Below are positions 33,728 through 42,905 of a stretch of DNA of 64,000 bases, piece after piece. The notes beneath the pieces are model-generated. The model made no database searches. It had not been told where the DNA came from and saw only the letters and a list, made by a program, of their open reading frames with translations. The translations under genes and the position numbers were made by a program. Every line of letters begins with the position of its first letter. The stretch's first letter is position 1. The stretch lies in NCBI RefSeq assembly GCF_014645815.1, contig NZ_BMML01000007.1:124001-188000 (forward strand), written 5' to 3'. Source of the DNA: Streptomyces fuscichromogenes. Its GTDB lineage: Bacteria > Actinomycetota > Actinomycetes > Streptomycetales > Streptomycetaceae.

Positions 33728-34234
33728 TCACCCCACCGGCTCGATGACGTCCGCCAGCAGCTCCCGCAGCCGGGCCACCCCGCGTGCCGCGTGCGACCGG
33801 GCGGTGCCCACCGGGCACCCCAGCACCTCGGCGACCTGCCGGTCGGGCAGGTCCTGGTAGTAGCGCAGGACGACCGCGGCCCGCTGGCGCGGGGTCAGCA
33901 GCGCCAGCGCCGCCTCCAGCCGGGAACGCTCGGCGACGATCGCCGACATGTCACCGGCCGCCGCCACCTCCGGCAGCTCCTCGACCGGGCGCTCGCCCCA
34001 CCAGCGGCGCCGCGCCGAGCGGGCCGCCGCGCGCGCCAGGACCTTGCGGACGTACGCCTCCGGCGCCTCGTCGGCGATCTTCGGCCAGACGAACCACAAC
34101 CGGACCAAGGACTCCTGCAACAGATCCTCGGCCCGATGCCGGTCGCCACCGGTGAGCAGACGGGCCAGATGGCACAACCCCGACCAGCGGGCCGCCACGA
34201 ACTCGTCGTACTCACCGGCCCGAGCCTGCTCCAT
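33728..34234 (-). CDS. ECF RNA polymerase sigma factor, SigE family
   Basis: The 168-residue protein has sigma region 2 (EYDEFVAARWSGLCHLARLLTGGDRHRAEDLLQESLVRLWFVW) and region 4 (LEAALALLTPRQRAAVVLRYYQDLPDRQVAEVLGCPVGTARSHAARGVARLREL), the layout of actinobacterial SigE-family ECFs. ATG 34234 is used; GTG 34240 is possible. It is followed by the putative anti-sigma gene. Its signal is probably envelope-related. Confidence 0.9.
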   Translation of the reverse strand: MEQARAGEYDEFVAARWSGLCHLARLLTGGDRHRAEDLLQESLVRLWFVWPKIADEAPEAYVRKVLARAAARSARRRWWGERPVEELPEVAAAGDMSAIVAERSRLEAALALLTPRQRAAVVLRYYQDLPDRQVAEVLGCPVGTARSHAARGVARLRELLADVIEPVG

Positions 34235-34444
34235 TCCCACGGTCCCCGCTCTCCCCGGCTGCCTACACCTGGGAAAAGGCCCTGGGGGCGGCGGAACGCT
34301 GCACTCGGCCGGGGTGATCCGCGTCACGTGCGGGCCCGCCGCGTAATTGCGTGGCCGACCGGGACGAGACCGCCGTATGCTCCCCGCGATGACCACTCAC
34401 TCTGCTGTCAGATTGGGGGTCCCGTCCGCGTCAGGTGAGTGCTG

Positions 34445-36142
34445 ATGGCCACTCACCCCGCGATCGGGGACACCCGCCTCGCCCTGTGGCGGCGCGTGCG
34501 CGAGTTCGCCGTGCCGCCCGCCATGATCGAGACCGCGACCGCCCGCCGGAACTCCGGGGACTGGGCGGGGGCCTGTGCCGCCGCCGGTTTCGACGTCGAC
34601 CTCGACCTGCGCGCACTGGCCCGTTCACGGGGTCGGGACGTCCGGGACCGGATCCGTGCCGACCTGCGCAGGCTGGCGCCCGACCTGCTGCGCTGGCATC
34701 TGCCCAGGATCGCGCCCGACGGGTTGCTGCGGCCGGGGCTGACCATGCCGCTGGCCCGCTACGACGCCGGGGACGGCCTCCTGTGCCTGGTGGCCCGGAC
34801 CCCGCCGGCCTGGGCGGACGCCGGGCAGCGGGTCAGCCTCGCCGTGTGGGACGGCACCCTGAGCGAGCCCGTCGCCCGCGGGCACCCGCATCCGCACCCC
34901 AGCCGGCGTTTCCGCTTCGACCTGCACCGCCACCTGTGGGACGCGGACGCCGCCGACGAACTCCGCACCCGCTCGGGCGCCGACAGGCCCGTGGACGGTG
35001 AACGCGCCGTGGGCGGGGAGCGGTTCGTGGGCGGTGAACGGCCCACGGGTGGTGACCAGCTGGCGTGTGGTGAACGGCTCGGCTGCTGGGATGAGTTGGC
35101 GTGTGGTGAACGGCTCGGGTGCGGCGACGAGTTGGCGTGTGGTGAACGGTCTGCGTGCGGCGACCGGTTGGCGTGTGGTGAACGATCCACGTGTGGCGTG
35201 GAGTTGGCGTGTGGTGAACGGTGCGCGTGCGGCGACCGGTTCGCGTGTGCCGACTGGCGCCTGCACGCCGGTCGGTCCGAGCGCGGCGACCGGACCCCGG
35301 GCGCTGAACCACTCTCGTTCGCCGACCGGCCATGGTTCGGTGAGCGGTCGTCGTGTGCCACGGAGCGTTGGGCGGACGAGGCGCGGATCGTGCTGGGGGC
35401 GGAGGGGCTGGACAGCGGGGTCGTCGTCGTACGCCTGGACGGCCGGCAGCGGCTCGCGCTGCACCTCGCGGCCGACGGGGCCGTGACCGCCGGCCGGGAC
35501 ACCGCTGGCCGGGACACCGGCGGCCGGGCGCCTGGCACCGGCGGGCCGCTCGTCCTGCCCGACGCGGCGACCTGGACGCTCCCCGATCTGGCGCTGCTGC
35601 GCGCCGGGTTGGTCGACGCGGGCCGGCTGCATCCGCTGGTCGCCGCGGCGCTCGTGCCCGGATGCGAGGCGGTGCCCCGGTCACCGCACCCGGACCCGGC
35701 CCGGCAGGGACGTCCGGTGGACTGCCGGGGTGCCCGGCACCGGATCGGCATGGTCGACGGGGTGCTGTCACCGCTGGACCACTCCCCGGACGAACTGCGG
35801 CGCGAGGAACTGCTGGTGGCGCTCGGCGGGCCGCCGCTGCCCTGCCTGCGGGTCATCGACGAGGCACACCGCCGCCCCGACTGCCTCACCGGCGTCCGCG
35901 AACGCCTGGACCACGGCGACATCGCCGGAGCGCTCGCCGTCGTCGAGGAACTGCTGGGTCCCGAAGCCGTCCTGCGTGACGGCCCGTTGCGGGACGAGCT
36001 GGAGTCGGCCGCGCGGCGCCGGATCACGTACGGCCTCTACCGGGCGGGCCTCGCCGGATCCCGCCGTGGACCCGTCCGCACCCGGCGGCGCCGGTCCGTC
36101 CACGACCCGCGCCTGGGCCCACGCCCCGCGGACCGGCGCTGA
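34445..36142 (+). CDS. Hypothetical protein with a Cys-rich 12-residue repeat expansion, in an operon with a MoxR ATPase
   Basis: The 565-residue protein has an N-terminal domain (residues 1-180; LALWRRVREFAVPPAMIETATARRNSGDWAGACAAAGFDVDLD) and a C-terminal domain (330-565) with conserved-looking text such as EARIVLGAEGLDSGVVVVRLDGRQRLALHL. Between them is a low-complexity insert: hexapeptide-like GERxVG units, then about six 12-residue units of the type ELACGERSxCGD, with many Cys. It lies 40 bases ahead of the MoxR gene, so it probably works with that ATPase and the VWA protein. I do not know its function. Confidence 0.72.
   Translation: MATHPAIGDTRLALWRRVREFAVPPAMIETATARRNSGDWAGACAAAGFDVDLDLRALARSRGRDVRDRIRADLRRLAPDLLRWHLPRIAPDGLLRPGLTMPLARYDAGDGLLCLVARTPPAWADAGQRVSLAVWDGTLSEPVARGHPHPHPSRRFRFDLHRHLWDADAADELRTRSGADRPVDGERAVGGERFVGGERPTGGDQLACGERLGCWDELACGERLGCGDELACGERSACGDRLACGERSTCGVELACGERCACGDRFACADWRLHAGRSERGDRTPGAEPLSFADRPWFGERSSCATERWADEARIVLGAEGLDSGVVVVRLDGRQRLALHLAADGAVTAGRDTAGRDTGGRAPGTGGPLVLPDAATWTLPDLALLRAGLVDAGRLHPLVAAALVPGCEAVPRSPHPDPARQGRPVDCRGARHRIGMVDGVLSPLDHSPDELRREELLVALGGPPLPCLRVIDEAHRRPDCLTGVRERLDHGDIAGALAVVEELLGPEAVLRDGPLRDELESAARRRITYGLYRAGLAGSRRGPVRTRRRRSVHDPRLGPRPADRR
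35057..35272 (+). repeat. Six in-frame tandem repeats of 36 bases
   Basis: Units start at 35057, 35093, 35129, 35165, 35201 and 35237. Each contains TTGGCGTGTGGTGAACG or a close variant and encodes a 12-residue LACGER-containing block; the sixth is degenerate. Unit length is a multiple of three, so copy-number change keeps the frame. Confidence 0.88.
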
Positions 36143-36182
36143 CCCCACCCACCTGCCTTCTCACACCCCGAGGTGATCACTC

Positions 36183-37400
36183 ATGACCACGCATGCCCTT
36201 GACCGACTCACTGTCTCGGACACCCTTCTGGGGCTGCTCGGCGACTCCACCACCGAACCCCGGTCCGACAGCCAGCTGGCGGCGCTCACCCTGGCCGTCG
36301 CCGCCGACCTGCCCGTCCTCCTGTGGGGCGAGCCCGGCATCGGCAAGACCGCCGCCCTGAACCGGCTGGCCGAGTCGCTCGACCTGCCGCTGACCACGGT
36401 GATCGCCAGCGTCCACGAGCCGTCCGACTTCTCCGGCCTGCCCGTCGTCGGCGACGACCCGGCCGTCCAGGGCGTCCCGATGGCCCCGCCGGACTGGGCG
36501 GTCCGGCTGGTGCGGGCCGGCCGGGGCCTGCTGTTCCTCGACGAACTGTCCACCGCTCCGCCCGCCGTGCAGGCCGCCCTGCTCCGGCTGGTGCTCGAAC
36601 GCCGCGTGGGCGCGCTCCGGCTCCCGCCCGGCGTACGGATCGTGGCCGCCGCCAACCCGCGGTCCTCGGCGGCCGACGGCTGGGAGCTGAGCCCGCCGCT
36701 GGCCAACCGGTTCGTGCATCTGCAGTGGACCCACGACCACGAGGTGGTCGTCCGCGGCCTCGGCGGCACCTGGCCCCGGGCGACCCTGCCCCGGCTCGAC
36801 CCGGAACGGCTGCCCGCCGCCGTGGACTTCGCGCGCCGCGCGGTGTGCGGCCTGCTCGCCACCCGCCCCACGCTCGTCCACCGGCTGCCGAGCGGAGAGG
36901 CGCGCCGGGGCGGTGCCTGGCCGTCACCCCGCAGCTGGGACATGACGCTGCGCCTGGTCGCCTTCGCGTACGCCGCCGACTCCTCCCGGGACGTGCTCTC
37001 CCTGCTGGTCAGGGGAACGGTCGGGGACGGCGCCGGGCTCGAACTGCTGGCGAGCGTCGACCGGATGGAGCTCCCGGACCCCGAGACGCTGCTCGCCGAC
37101 CCGGCGGCGGCCGATCTGCCCGAGCGCGGTGACCTGCGCCAGGCCGTGCTGGACGGAGTGGTCGCGGCGGTCCGCGAACGGCCGGACCGGGCCCGCTGGG
37201 ACGCGGCCTGGGCGCTGTTGGTGCGGGCACTGGACACCGGAGCTCCCGACCTGGTGGTCGTCCCCGCCACCACCCTGGCCACGCTGCGCCGGGACGACTG
37301 GGACGTCCCGGCGGCGATCGAACGGCTCGCCGGGGCGGTGTCCGTGTCCCGGCGCGCCGACCGGGCGGCCGAACGCGTCGCCGCGAAGGCGGGCCGATGA
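36183..37400 (+). CDS. MoxR-type AAA+ ATPase
   Basis: The 405-residue protein has Walker A GEPGIGKT (residues 49-56), Walker B LLFLDE (ending 121), a sensor-like VAAANPR and an LANRF arginine-finger region. It is of the MoxR/RavA group, which act as chaperones or metal/cofactor insertion motors together with VWA-domain proteins. The next gene, overlapping as ATGA, encodes such a VWA-containing partner. Confidence 0.92.
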   Translation: MTTHALDRLTVSDTLLGLLGDSTTEPRSDSQLAALTLAVAADLPVLLWGEPGIGKTAALNRLAESLDLPLTTVIASVHEPSDFSGLPVVGDDPAVQGVPMAPPDWAVRLVRAGRGLLFLDELSTAPPAVQAALLRLVLERRVGALRLPPGVRIVAAANPRSSAADGWELSPPLANRFVHLQWTHDHEVVVRGLGGTWPRATLPRLDPERLPAAVDFARRAVCGLLATRPTLVHRLPSGEARRGGAWPSPRSWDMTLRLVAFAYAADSSRDVLSLLVRGTVGDGAGLELLASVDRMELPDPETLLADPAAADLPERGDLRQAVLDGVVAAVRERPDRARWDAAWALLVRALDTGAPDLVVVPATTLATLRRDDWDVPAAIERLAGAVSVSRRADRAAERVAAKAGR

Positions 37401-38638
37401 CGGCGGAACCCGCCGGGGCACTGGACCTGGACAAGCTCTACGCCGCCCGGTTGCAGGCCGTCCGGGCCCGGCCCTACCTCGCGACGGCCCTGTTCGCCCT
37501 GCACGTGGTGGAGTCCCGGCAGGTGCCGACCATGGCCGTCGACAAGCACTGGCGGTGCTATGTCTCGCCCGCCTTCGTGGACCGGATGCCCGAGGAGGAC
37601 CTGGCCGCGGTGTGGGTGCACGAGGTGTCGCACCTGCTGCGCGAGCACCACGCGCGCAGCGACCGGGTCGCCAGGGAACGCGGGCTCAGCGGGGCCGGCG
37701 AGCGGCTGCGGATGAACATCGCGGCGGACCTGGAGATCAACGACGACGCGTACGGCGACGGGCTGGTGCAGCCCCGGGGTGCCGTCCTGCCGTTCATGCT
37801 GCGGCTGGACGAGGGCGGGCTGATGGAGGACTACCTGCGCCGGTTCCGGCTCGGGCCGCTGACCGAGGACCTCAGCTGGCTGGACTGCGGCAGCGGCGCC
37901 GACGGCGCGGACCGGGAGTGGGACCTGGGGCCGGACGGCGCGCACGGTCTCAGCGACCAGGAACGGGACGGGGTCCGGTTCCGGGTGGCGCAGGCCATCA
38001 CCGGCCGGCCGGGCGACGCCCCGCAGGGCTGGCGGCGCTGGGCCGAGGAGGCCTTCCACCGGCCGCAGCCCTGGCGGGAGTTGCTGGGCGCCGCGGTCCG
38101 CTCGGCCGCCTCGGCCGCGGGCGCCGGCGAGGACTACAGCTACGGCCGTCCGTCGCGCCGCTCGGCCGGTCTGCCCGGCGTGGTCCTTCCGAGCCTGCGC
38201 CGCCGTCCGCCCCGGGTCTCGGTCGTCATCGACACCTCCGCCTCGGTCAGCGACGCCGAACTGGGCAGCGCCCTGCTGGAGGTGGCCGCGATCGCCCGCG
38301 CCGTCGGCGGCCGCCGTGACCTGGTCTCCGTACTGTCCTGCGACGCGGCCGCCCGGACCGTGCAGCCGCTGTGCCGCGCGGAGGGCATCGCGCTCGTCGG
38401 CGGCGGCGGTACGGACCTGCGCGCGGGCTTCACCAGGGCGCTGCGGACGCGGCCGGCCCCGGACGTCGTGGTGGCCCTCACCGACGGACAGACCCCCTGG
38501 CCGCGGACACGGCCGGCCTGCCGCACGGTGGTGGGCCTGTTCCCCCGGCAGTACGGCGACACGTCAGGGGACGAGGACGACCCCGACTACGTACCGGCCG
38601 CACCGCCCGCCTGGGCTCGGGTCGTCGAGATCGGCTAG
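37397..38638 (+). CDS. Metallopeptidase-like / VWA-like protein (DUF2201 type), MoxR partner
   Basis: The 413-residue protein has an N-terminal putative metallopeptidase region with HEVSHLLREHH (zinc HExxH at residues 75-79) and NIAADLEINDD. The C-terminal VWA-like domain has VVIDTSASVSDAELGSAL, a MIDAS-like DxSxS, and LVGGGGTDLRAGF. The pair MoxR plus this protein is a known conserved operon type. The HExxH could be catalytic or structural; proteolysis has not been shown from sequence alone. Confidence 0.88.
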   Translation: MTAEPAGALDLDKLYAARLQAVRARPYLATALFALHVVESRQVPTMAVDKHWRCYVSPAFVDRMPEEDLAAVWVHEVSHLLREHHARSDRVARERGLSGAGERLRMNIAADLEINDDAYGDGLVQPRGAVLPFMLRLDEGGLMEDYLRRFRLGPLTEDLSWLDCGSGADGADREWDLGPDGAHGLSDQERDGVRFRVAQAITGRPGDAPQGWRRWAEEAFHRPQPWRELLGAAVRSAASAAGAGEDYSYGRPSRRSAGLPGVVLPSLRRRPPRVSVVIDTSASVSDAELGSALLEVAAIARAVGGRRDLVSVLSCDAAARTVQPLCRAEGIALVGGGGTDLRAGFTRALRTRPAPDVVVALTDGQTPWPRTRPACRTVVGLFPRQYGDTSGDEDDPDYVPAAPPAWARVVEIG

Positions 38639-38661
38639 CCCGGCCGGCCGGGACCGGGTCT

Positions 38662-38694
38662 GGACTTCCTGTCCAAGTGATAGACAATAAGTCC
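38662..38694. promoter_or_regulatory. Inverted repeat upstream of the dehydratase gene
   Basis: GGACTT and AAGTCC form 6-base arms about 21 bases apart, enclosing GTCCAAGTGATAGACAATA, which is AT-rich for this genome. It lies 52 bases ahead of the ATG and may combine a promoter and operator. Confidence 0.4.
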
Positions 38695-38746
38695 ATGCGG
38701 TAGACGCCCATCCGGCGCCCGGCGGCGCCCTGAACGGAGGACGAAC

Positions 38747-39715
38747 ATGCCCGACACCCCGCCCGTGACTCTCCAGGACGTGCACGACGCGGCGGCGCGG
38801 ATCAAGGGGGTCGCCCACCGCACCCCCGTGCTGCGCTCGCGCACCCTGGACGAGCTGGTCGGTGCCGAGGTCTTCCTGAAGTGCGAGAACCTCCAGCGGA
38901 TCGGCGCGTTCAAGTTCCGGGGCGCCTACAACGCCGTGTCCCGGCTGTCCGCCGCGCAGCTCGCCAAGGGCGTCGCCGCCTACTCCTCCGGCAACCACGC
39001 CCAGGCCGTCGCCCTCGCCGCCCGTGAACTCGGCACCACCGCCGTCATCGTGATGCCCGAGGACACCCCGCGCGCCAAGCTGGCGGCCACCGCGGGCTAC
39101 GGCGCGGAGATCGTGACGTACGACCGCTACACCGGTGACCGGGAAGCGATCGGCGAGGCCCTCGCCGCCGAACGCGGGCTCGCGCTCATCCCGCCGTACG
39201 AGCACCCGCACGTCATCGCCGGGCAGGGTACGGCCGCCCTCGAACTCGTCGAGGAGGTCGGCGAACTGGACGCCCTGGTGGTGCCCGTCGGGGGCGGCGG
39301 GCTGATCGCGGGCAGCGCCACCGCCGCCAAGGGGCTGCTGCCCGGGATCCGGGTCGTCGGGGTCGAGCCGGCGGCCGGTGACGACACCATGAGGTCCCTG
39401 GAGGCGGGGCACCGGGTGTCGATCCCGGTACCCCGGACCATCGCCGACGGCCAGGCCGCGAACATCCCGGGCGAGCTGACCTTCTCCCTCAACCAGCGGC
39501 TGGTGGACGGCGTTTCGCTGGTCACCGACGAACAGATCGCGGATGCGATGCGGTTCGCCTTCGAGCGGCTGAAGACCGTCCTGGAGCCGAGCGGTGCCAG
39601 CGGTCTGGCCGCGCTGCTCGCCCACCGGGTGGCACCGCTGCCGCGCCGGATCGGGGTCGTCCTGTCCGGCGGCAACGTGGGGGCGGAGCGGTTCGCCGAG
39701 CTCGTCGCCGGCTGA
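38747..39715 (+). CDS. Threonine/serine dehydratase (PLP-dependent, IlvA/TdcB-like)
   Basis: The 322-residue protein is a fold type II PLP enzyme that deaminates threonine or serine to a 2-oxo acid. Lys56 in AFKFRGAYN forms the Schiff base; SSGNHAQAVA binds the carboxylate, and VGGGGLIAGSATA the phosphate. It ends VVLSGGNVGAERF and lacks the C-terminal ACT regulatory domain, so it resembles the catabolic enzyme or serine racemase-like relatives. ATG 38747 has GGAGG upstream. Confidence 0.9.
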   Translation: MPDTPPVTLQDVHDAAARIKGVAHRTPVLRSRTLDELVGAEVFLKCENLQRIGAFKFRGAYNAVSRLSAAQLAKGVAAYSSGNHAQAVALAARELGTTAVIVMPEDTPRAKLAATAGYGAEIVTYDRYTGDREAIGEALAAERGLALIPPYEHPHVIAGQGTAALELVEEVGELDALVVPVGGGGLIAGSATAAKGLLPGIRVVGVEPAAGDDTMRSLEAGHRVSIPVPRTIADGQAANIPGELTFSLNQRLVDGVSLVTDEQIADAMRFAFERLKTVLEPSGASGLAALLAHRVAPLPRRIGVVLSGGNVGAERFAELVAG

Positions 39716-39773
39716 ACCCGGACGGGCGGCGGCCGGCGCGGTCTCCCGGAGCCCGCGGACCGACGGCCGGCGC

Positions 39774-40166
39774 TCAGCAGTCGCGGAACTCCGGCGACTG
39801 GTTGAGGATCTGCGCGCGCGCCGAGGTGAACCGGGTGTGCGTCTCACCGCCCCGCGCCCCGGGCGGGAACACCGCGACCCGGTGGCAGTTCTGGAAGGCG
39901 AGGGCGACCCCGAAGTGCCGCTCCAGGCCGCCCCGGATCGCGTCGGAGGACAGTGCCCGCAGCAGCTGGCCGCGCTCCCGCTCCGAGGGCGGCGGGGTCT
40001 GGTTGTCGGCGAACTCGGCGGTGCCCCCGCGCAGTTCGGCGGCCAGGCGGCCGACGAGATCGTACGCGTAGGGCAGTGAGGTACGGACGGTCTCCATGAA
40101 GTCCTCCTCCCGCACCGCGCCGTTCTCGGCTTCGGCGAGCAGCTGCGGGGAGACGTCGAGCGACAT
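39774..40166 (-). CDS. SCO5389-family conserved protein
   Basis: The 130-residue protein (MSLDVSPQLLAEAENGAVREEDFMETVRTSLPYAY, then DAIRGGLERHFGVALAFQNCHRVAVFPP and a final NQSPEFRDC) belongs to a conserved Streptomyces family named after SCO5389. No enzymatic motif is evident. It follows the CooC-like ATPase gene by 44 bases in one probable operon, as in S. coelicolor where the two are neighbours, suggesting a linked function. Confidence 0.82.
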   Translation of the reverse strand: MSLDVSPQLLAEAENGAVREEDFMETVRTSLPYAYDLVGRLAAELRGGTAEFADNQTPPPSERERGQLLRALSSDAIRGGLERHFGVALAFQNCHRVAVFPPGARGGETHTRFTSARAQILNQSPEFRDC

Positions 40167-40210
40167 GTCTGAGTGTCCTGTTCTTTCGGATGGGTGGGGG
40201 AATCGGGAGC

Positions 40211-41170
40211 TCAGGCGAAGGCGGGCAGTGCCGCCGGGCCGTGCCGGAAGTCCGGATCGATCTGGGCGGCCAGATCCCGGCCGGTCGCCGCGTCGGCCCA
40301 GGCGGCGGCGTTGCGCAGGTGGAACTCCACGGCGTGCCGCTGGAACGCGTCCCAGTCCTTGCCTCTGCCGTCCACGGCGGCCCGCAGCCGGTCCAGCGCC
40401 CGGGAGTTGGACCGCTCCAGCGCACCGCTGCCGCGCCCCTGCTCCTGGGCGCGGACGTACCGCGAGAGCTCGCAGTGGGCCAACAGGTCCTCGCCCACCC
40501 GCTCGCGCAGGAAGGCGAGGTCGTCCGCACCGGTCACCTTGTTGCCGACCACGGCGACCGGGATCCCGAACTCGGCCGCGTGGTCCCGGTACTGGTGGTA
40601 CACGGACAGGCTCTTGCGGGTCGGTTCGACCACCAGGAAGGTCATGTCGAAACGGGTGAACAGGCCGGAGGCGAACGCGTCGGCGCCCGCCGTCATGTCG
40701 ACGACCACGTACTCGCCGCGACCGTCCACCAGATGGTTGAGGTACAGCTCCACCGCGCCGAGCTTGGAGTGGTAGCAGGCCACCCCGAGGTCGCTCCCGG
40801 CGAACGCCCCGGTGACCATCAGCGGCACCCCGCCGACCTCCTGGACGTGACGGGAGTGCACCTCGTCGTCGCCGAGCAGCCGCAGCAGCCGCGAGCCCTG
40901 CCCCGGCGGGGTCGTCTTGACCATGGCCTCCCGGGACGCGATCCGGGGGTTGGCGCCGCGCAGGTAGTCCTTGATCTCACCGGTGCGCGCGCTCAGCGGT
41001 GGCGCCGCGAACGGCTCGTCCTCGCCGAGGCCGAGGGCCTGGGCCAGATGCTGGTTGATGTCACCGTCGATCGCGACGACGGGCGCGCCGGACCGCGCCA
41101 GATGACGGGCGAAGAGGGCCGACAGGGTCGTCTTGCCGCTGCCGCCCTTGCCGACGAAGGCCACGCGCAT
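40211..41170 (-). CDS. CooC/ParA-like P-loop ATPase
   Basis: The 319-residue protein begins MRVAFVGKGGSGKTT with a deviant Walker A containing the signature Lys (KGGSGKTT), as in MinD/CooC ATPases, followed by AIDGDINQHL and a switch region YVVVDMTAGADAFASGL. CooC-type members help nickel insertion. The text MKTTPPGQGSRLLRL is similar to other actinobacterial members. It lies under a 15-base Zur-like sequence, consistent with a metal-linked role. Confidence 0.85.
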   Translation of the reverse strand: MRVAFVGKGGSGKTTLSALFARHLARSGAPVVAIDGDINQHLAQALGLGEDEPFAAPPLSARTGEIKDYLRGANPRIASREAMVKTTPPGQGSRLLRLLGDDEVHSRHVQEVGGVPLMVTGAFAGSDLGVACYHSKLGAVELYLNHLVDGRGEYVVVDMTAGADAFASGLFTRFDMTFLVVEPTRKSLSVYHQYRDHAAEFGIPVAVVGNKVTGADDLAFLRERVGEDLLAHCELSRYVRAQEQGRGSGALERSNSRALDRLRAAVDGRGKDWDAFQRHAVEFHLRNAAAWADAATGRDLAAQIDPDFRHGPAALPAFA

Positions 41171-41189
41171 GATCAGCCACCCCCGTTGT

Positions 41190-41204
41190 TGAAAATGGAT
41201 TTCA
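41190..41204. promoter_or_regulatory. Candidate Zur/Fur-family operator
   Basis: TGAAAATGGATTTCA differs at two central positions from the Zur box known in Streptomyces, TGAAAATGATTTTCA. It is 20 bases upstream of the ATPase start, where zinc-bound Zur would block transcription. Confidence 0.5.
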
Positions 41205-41368
41205 TGAGCACAGGTTGATGGGAGGCCGTCGGCGGTGTCAAATCGGAGTCGGCCAACCGGGCTACGGACCCCCGCGGTTGACGGAGCCGCAGGTCCGGCG
41301 CTGTGGGCGGGGGCGGTGCCCGGGGCCGCGGTCCCGATCCCGTCCGATCACCGTCTGATCATTTGTTC

Positions 41369-41397
41369 TTGACCCCTGTCACCGGCCGACCTAGCCT
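41369..41397 (+). promoter_or_regulatory. Candidate HrdB-type promoter of the permease operon
   Basis: TTGACC and TAGCCT are separated by 17 bases, ending 32 bases before ATG 41430. Spacing and the first three -35 bases fit vegetative promoters. Confidence 0.6.
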
Positions 41398-41429
41398 CCA
41401 GCCAACACACCTGGACAGATGGGCCGACG

Positions 41430-42905
41430 ATGGCGGACGCACGGGAACCCGGCAGACAGCTCCAGGTCGAGACGCACGGGCTCGACGTGATCGGCGACGC
41501 CGACCGCAAGGGCACCCCGCGCACCCTGTTCTGGCCCTGGTTCGGTGCGAACGTCTCCGTGCTCGGGCTGAGCTACGGCGCCTTCGCGCTCGGCTTCGGC
41601 ATCTCCTTCTGGCAGGCGCTGACCGCCGGCGTCCTCGGCATCCTCGCCTCCTTCCTGCTCTGCGGCTTCGTCGCGGTCGCCGGAAAGCGGGGCTCGGCAC
41701 CCACCATGGTGCTCAGCCGGGCCGCGTACGGCGTGCGGGGCAACCGGCTGCCGTCGGTCGTCTCCTGGGTGCTCACCGTCGGCTGGGAGACCGTCCTGAT
41801 CGCCCTCGCCACCATGGCCACCGCGACGGTCTTCACCCGCCTCGGCTGGGGCGGCGGCACCGAGACCGAGGTGGTCGCGCTGATCGTGGTCTGCGCGCTG
41901 ACCGTGGCCGGCGGCGTGACGGGCTTCGACCTGATCATGCGGCTGCAGACCGTGATCACCGTGGTGACCGGCGTCCTCACCGTCGTCTACGTCGTCCTCG
42001 TCGCCGGCCACATCCACTGGGCGACGGTGAGCGCGATCCCGTCCGGCTCCGCCCAGGAGTTCATCGGCGCGCTGGTGTTCATGATGACGGGCTTCGGCCT
42101 CGGCTGGGTCAACGCGGCCGCCGACTACTCGCGTTACCTCCCGCGCGGCTCCTCCGGCCGGGGCGTGATCGGCTGGACCACCTTCGGCGGCTCCGTCGCC
42201 CCGCTCCTCCTGCTGGTCTTCGGCCTGCTGCTCGCGGGGTCCTCCGAGACCCTGAACAAGGCGATCGCGGCCGACCCCATCGGCGCGCTGACGACCATCC
42301 TGCCCACCTGGTTCCTGGTCCCGTTCGCCGTCGTCGCCGTCCTCGGCCTGGTCGGCGGCGCGGTCCTGGACATCTACTCCTCCGGGCTGGCCCTCCTCTC
42401 CGCGGGGCTGCCCGTGCCCCGCTACCTCGCCGCCCTGGTCGACGGCGTCCTGATGATCGCCGGCTCGGTCTACATCGTCTTCTTCGCCGACGACTTCCTC
42501 GGCCAGTTCATGGGCTTCCTCACCACCCTCGGCGTACCGATCGCCGCCTGGTGCGGGATCGTGCTCGCCGACCTGGCGCTGCGCCGCCGCGACTACGACG
42601 AGGCCGACCTCTACCGCCCGGCCGGCCGTTACGGTGACGTCCCCCTGCCGCCCCTGCTCCTCACCCTCGCCGCCACCGCCCTCGGCTGGGGTCTGGTCAC
42701 CAACACCGCCGCGAGCTGGCTTACCTGGCAGGGCTATCTGCTGGAGCCGCTCGGCCTCGGCGGCAGGTCCGGCGCCTGGGCGTACGCCAACCTGGGCGTC
42801 CTGGCCGCCCTGGCGCTCGGCTTCCTCGGCACCCTGGCGCTGGGCCGCGGCCGGATCCGGGACCAGGAGAGCCTGCCCGCCACCACCCCGGCAACCCCCG
42901 TATGA
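41430..42905 (+). CDS. NCS1-family purine/cytosine permease-like transporter
   Basis: The 491-residue membrane protein has about twelve helices. It shows NCS1 signatures: FWPWFGANVSVLGLSYG at the first helix and AAADYSRYLP before the sixth. Cytosine, uracil, allantoin or thiamine-related bases are typical substrates. Its stop overlaps the start of a cysteine hydrolase, so imported nitrogenous compound and hydrolase may belong to one pathway. Confidence 0.9.
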   Translation: MADAREPGRQLQVETHGLDVIGDADRKGTPRTLFWPWFGANVSVLGLSYGAFALGFGISFWQALTAGVLGILASFLLCGFVAVAGKRGSAPTMVLSRAAYGVRGNRLPSVVSWVLTVGWETVLIALATMATATVFTRLGWGGGTETEVVALIVVCALTVAGGVTGFDLIMRLQTVITVVTGVLTVVYVVLVAGHIHWATVSAIPSGSAQEFIGALVFMMTGFGLGWVNAAADYSRYLPRGSSGRGVIGWTTFGGSVAPLLLLVFGLLLAGSSETLNKAIAADPIGALTTILPTWFLVPFAVVAVLGLVGGAVLDIYSSGLALLSAGLPVPRYLAALVDGVLMIAGSVYIVFFADDFLGQFMGFLTTLGVPIAAWCGIVLADLALRRRDYDEADLYRPAGRYGDVPLPPLLLTLAATALGWGLVTNTAASWLTWQGYLLEPLGLGGRSGAWAYANLGVLAALALGFLGTLALGRGRIRDQESLPATTPATPV

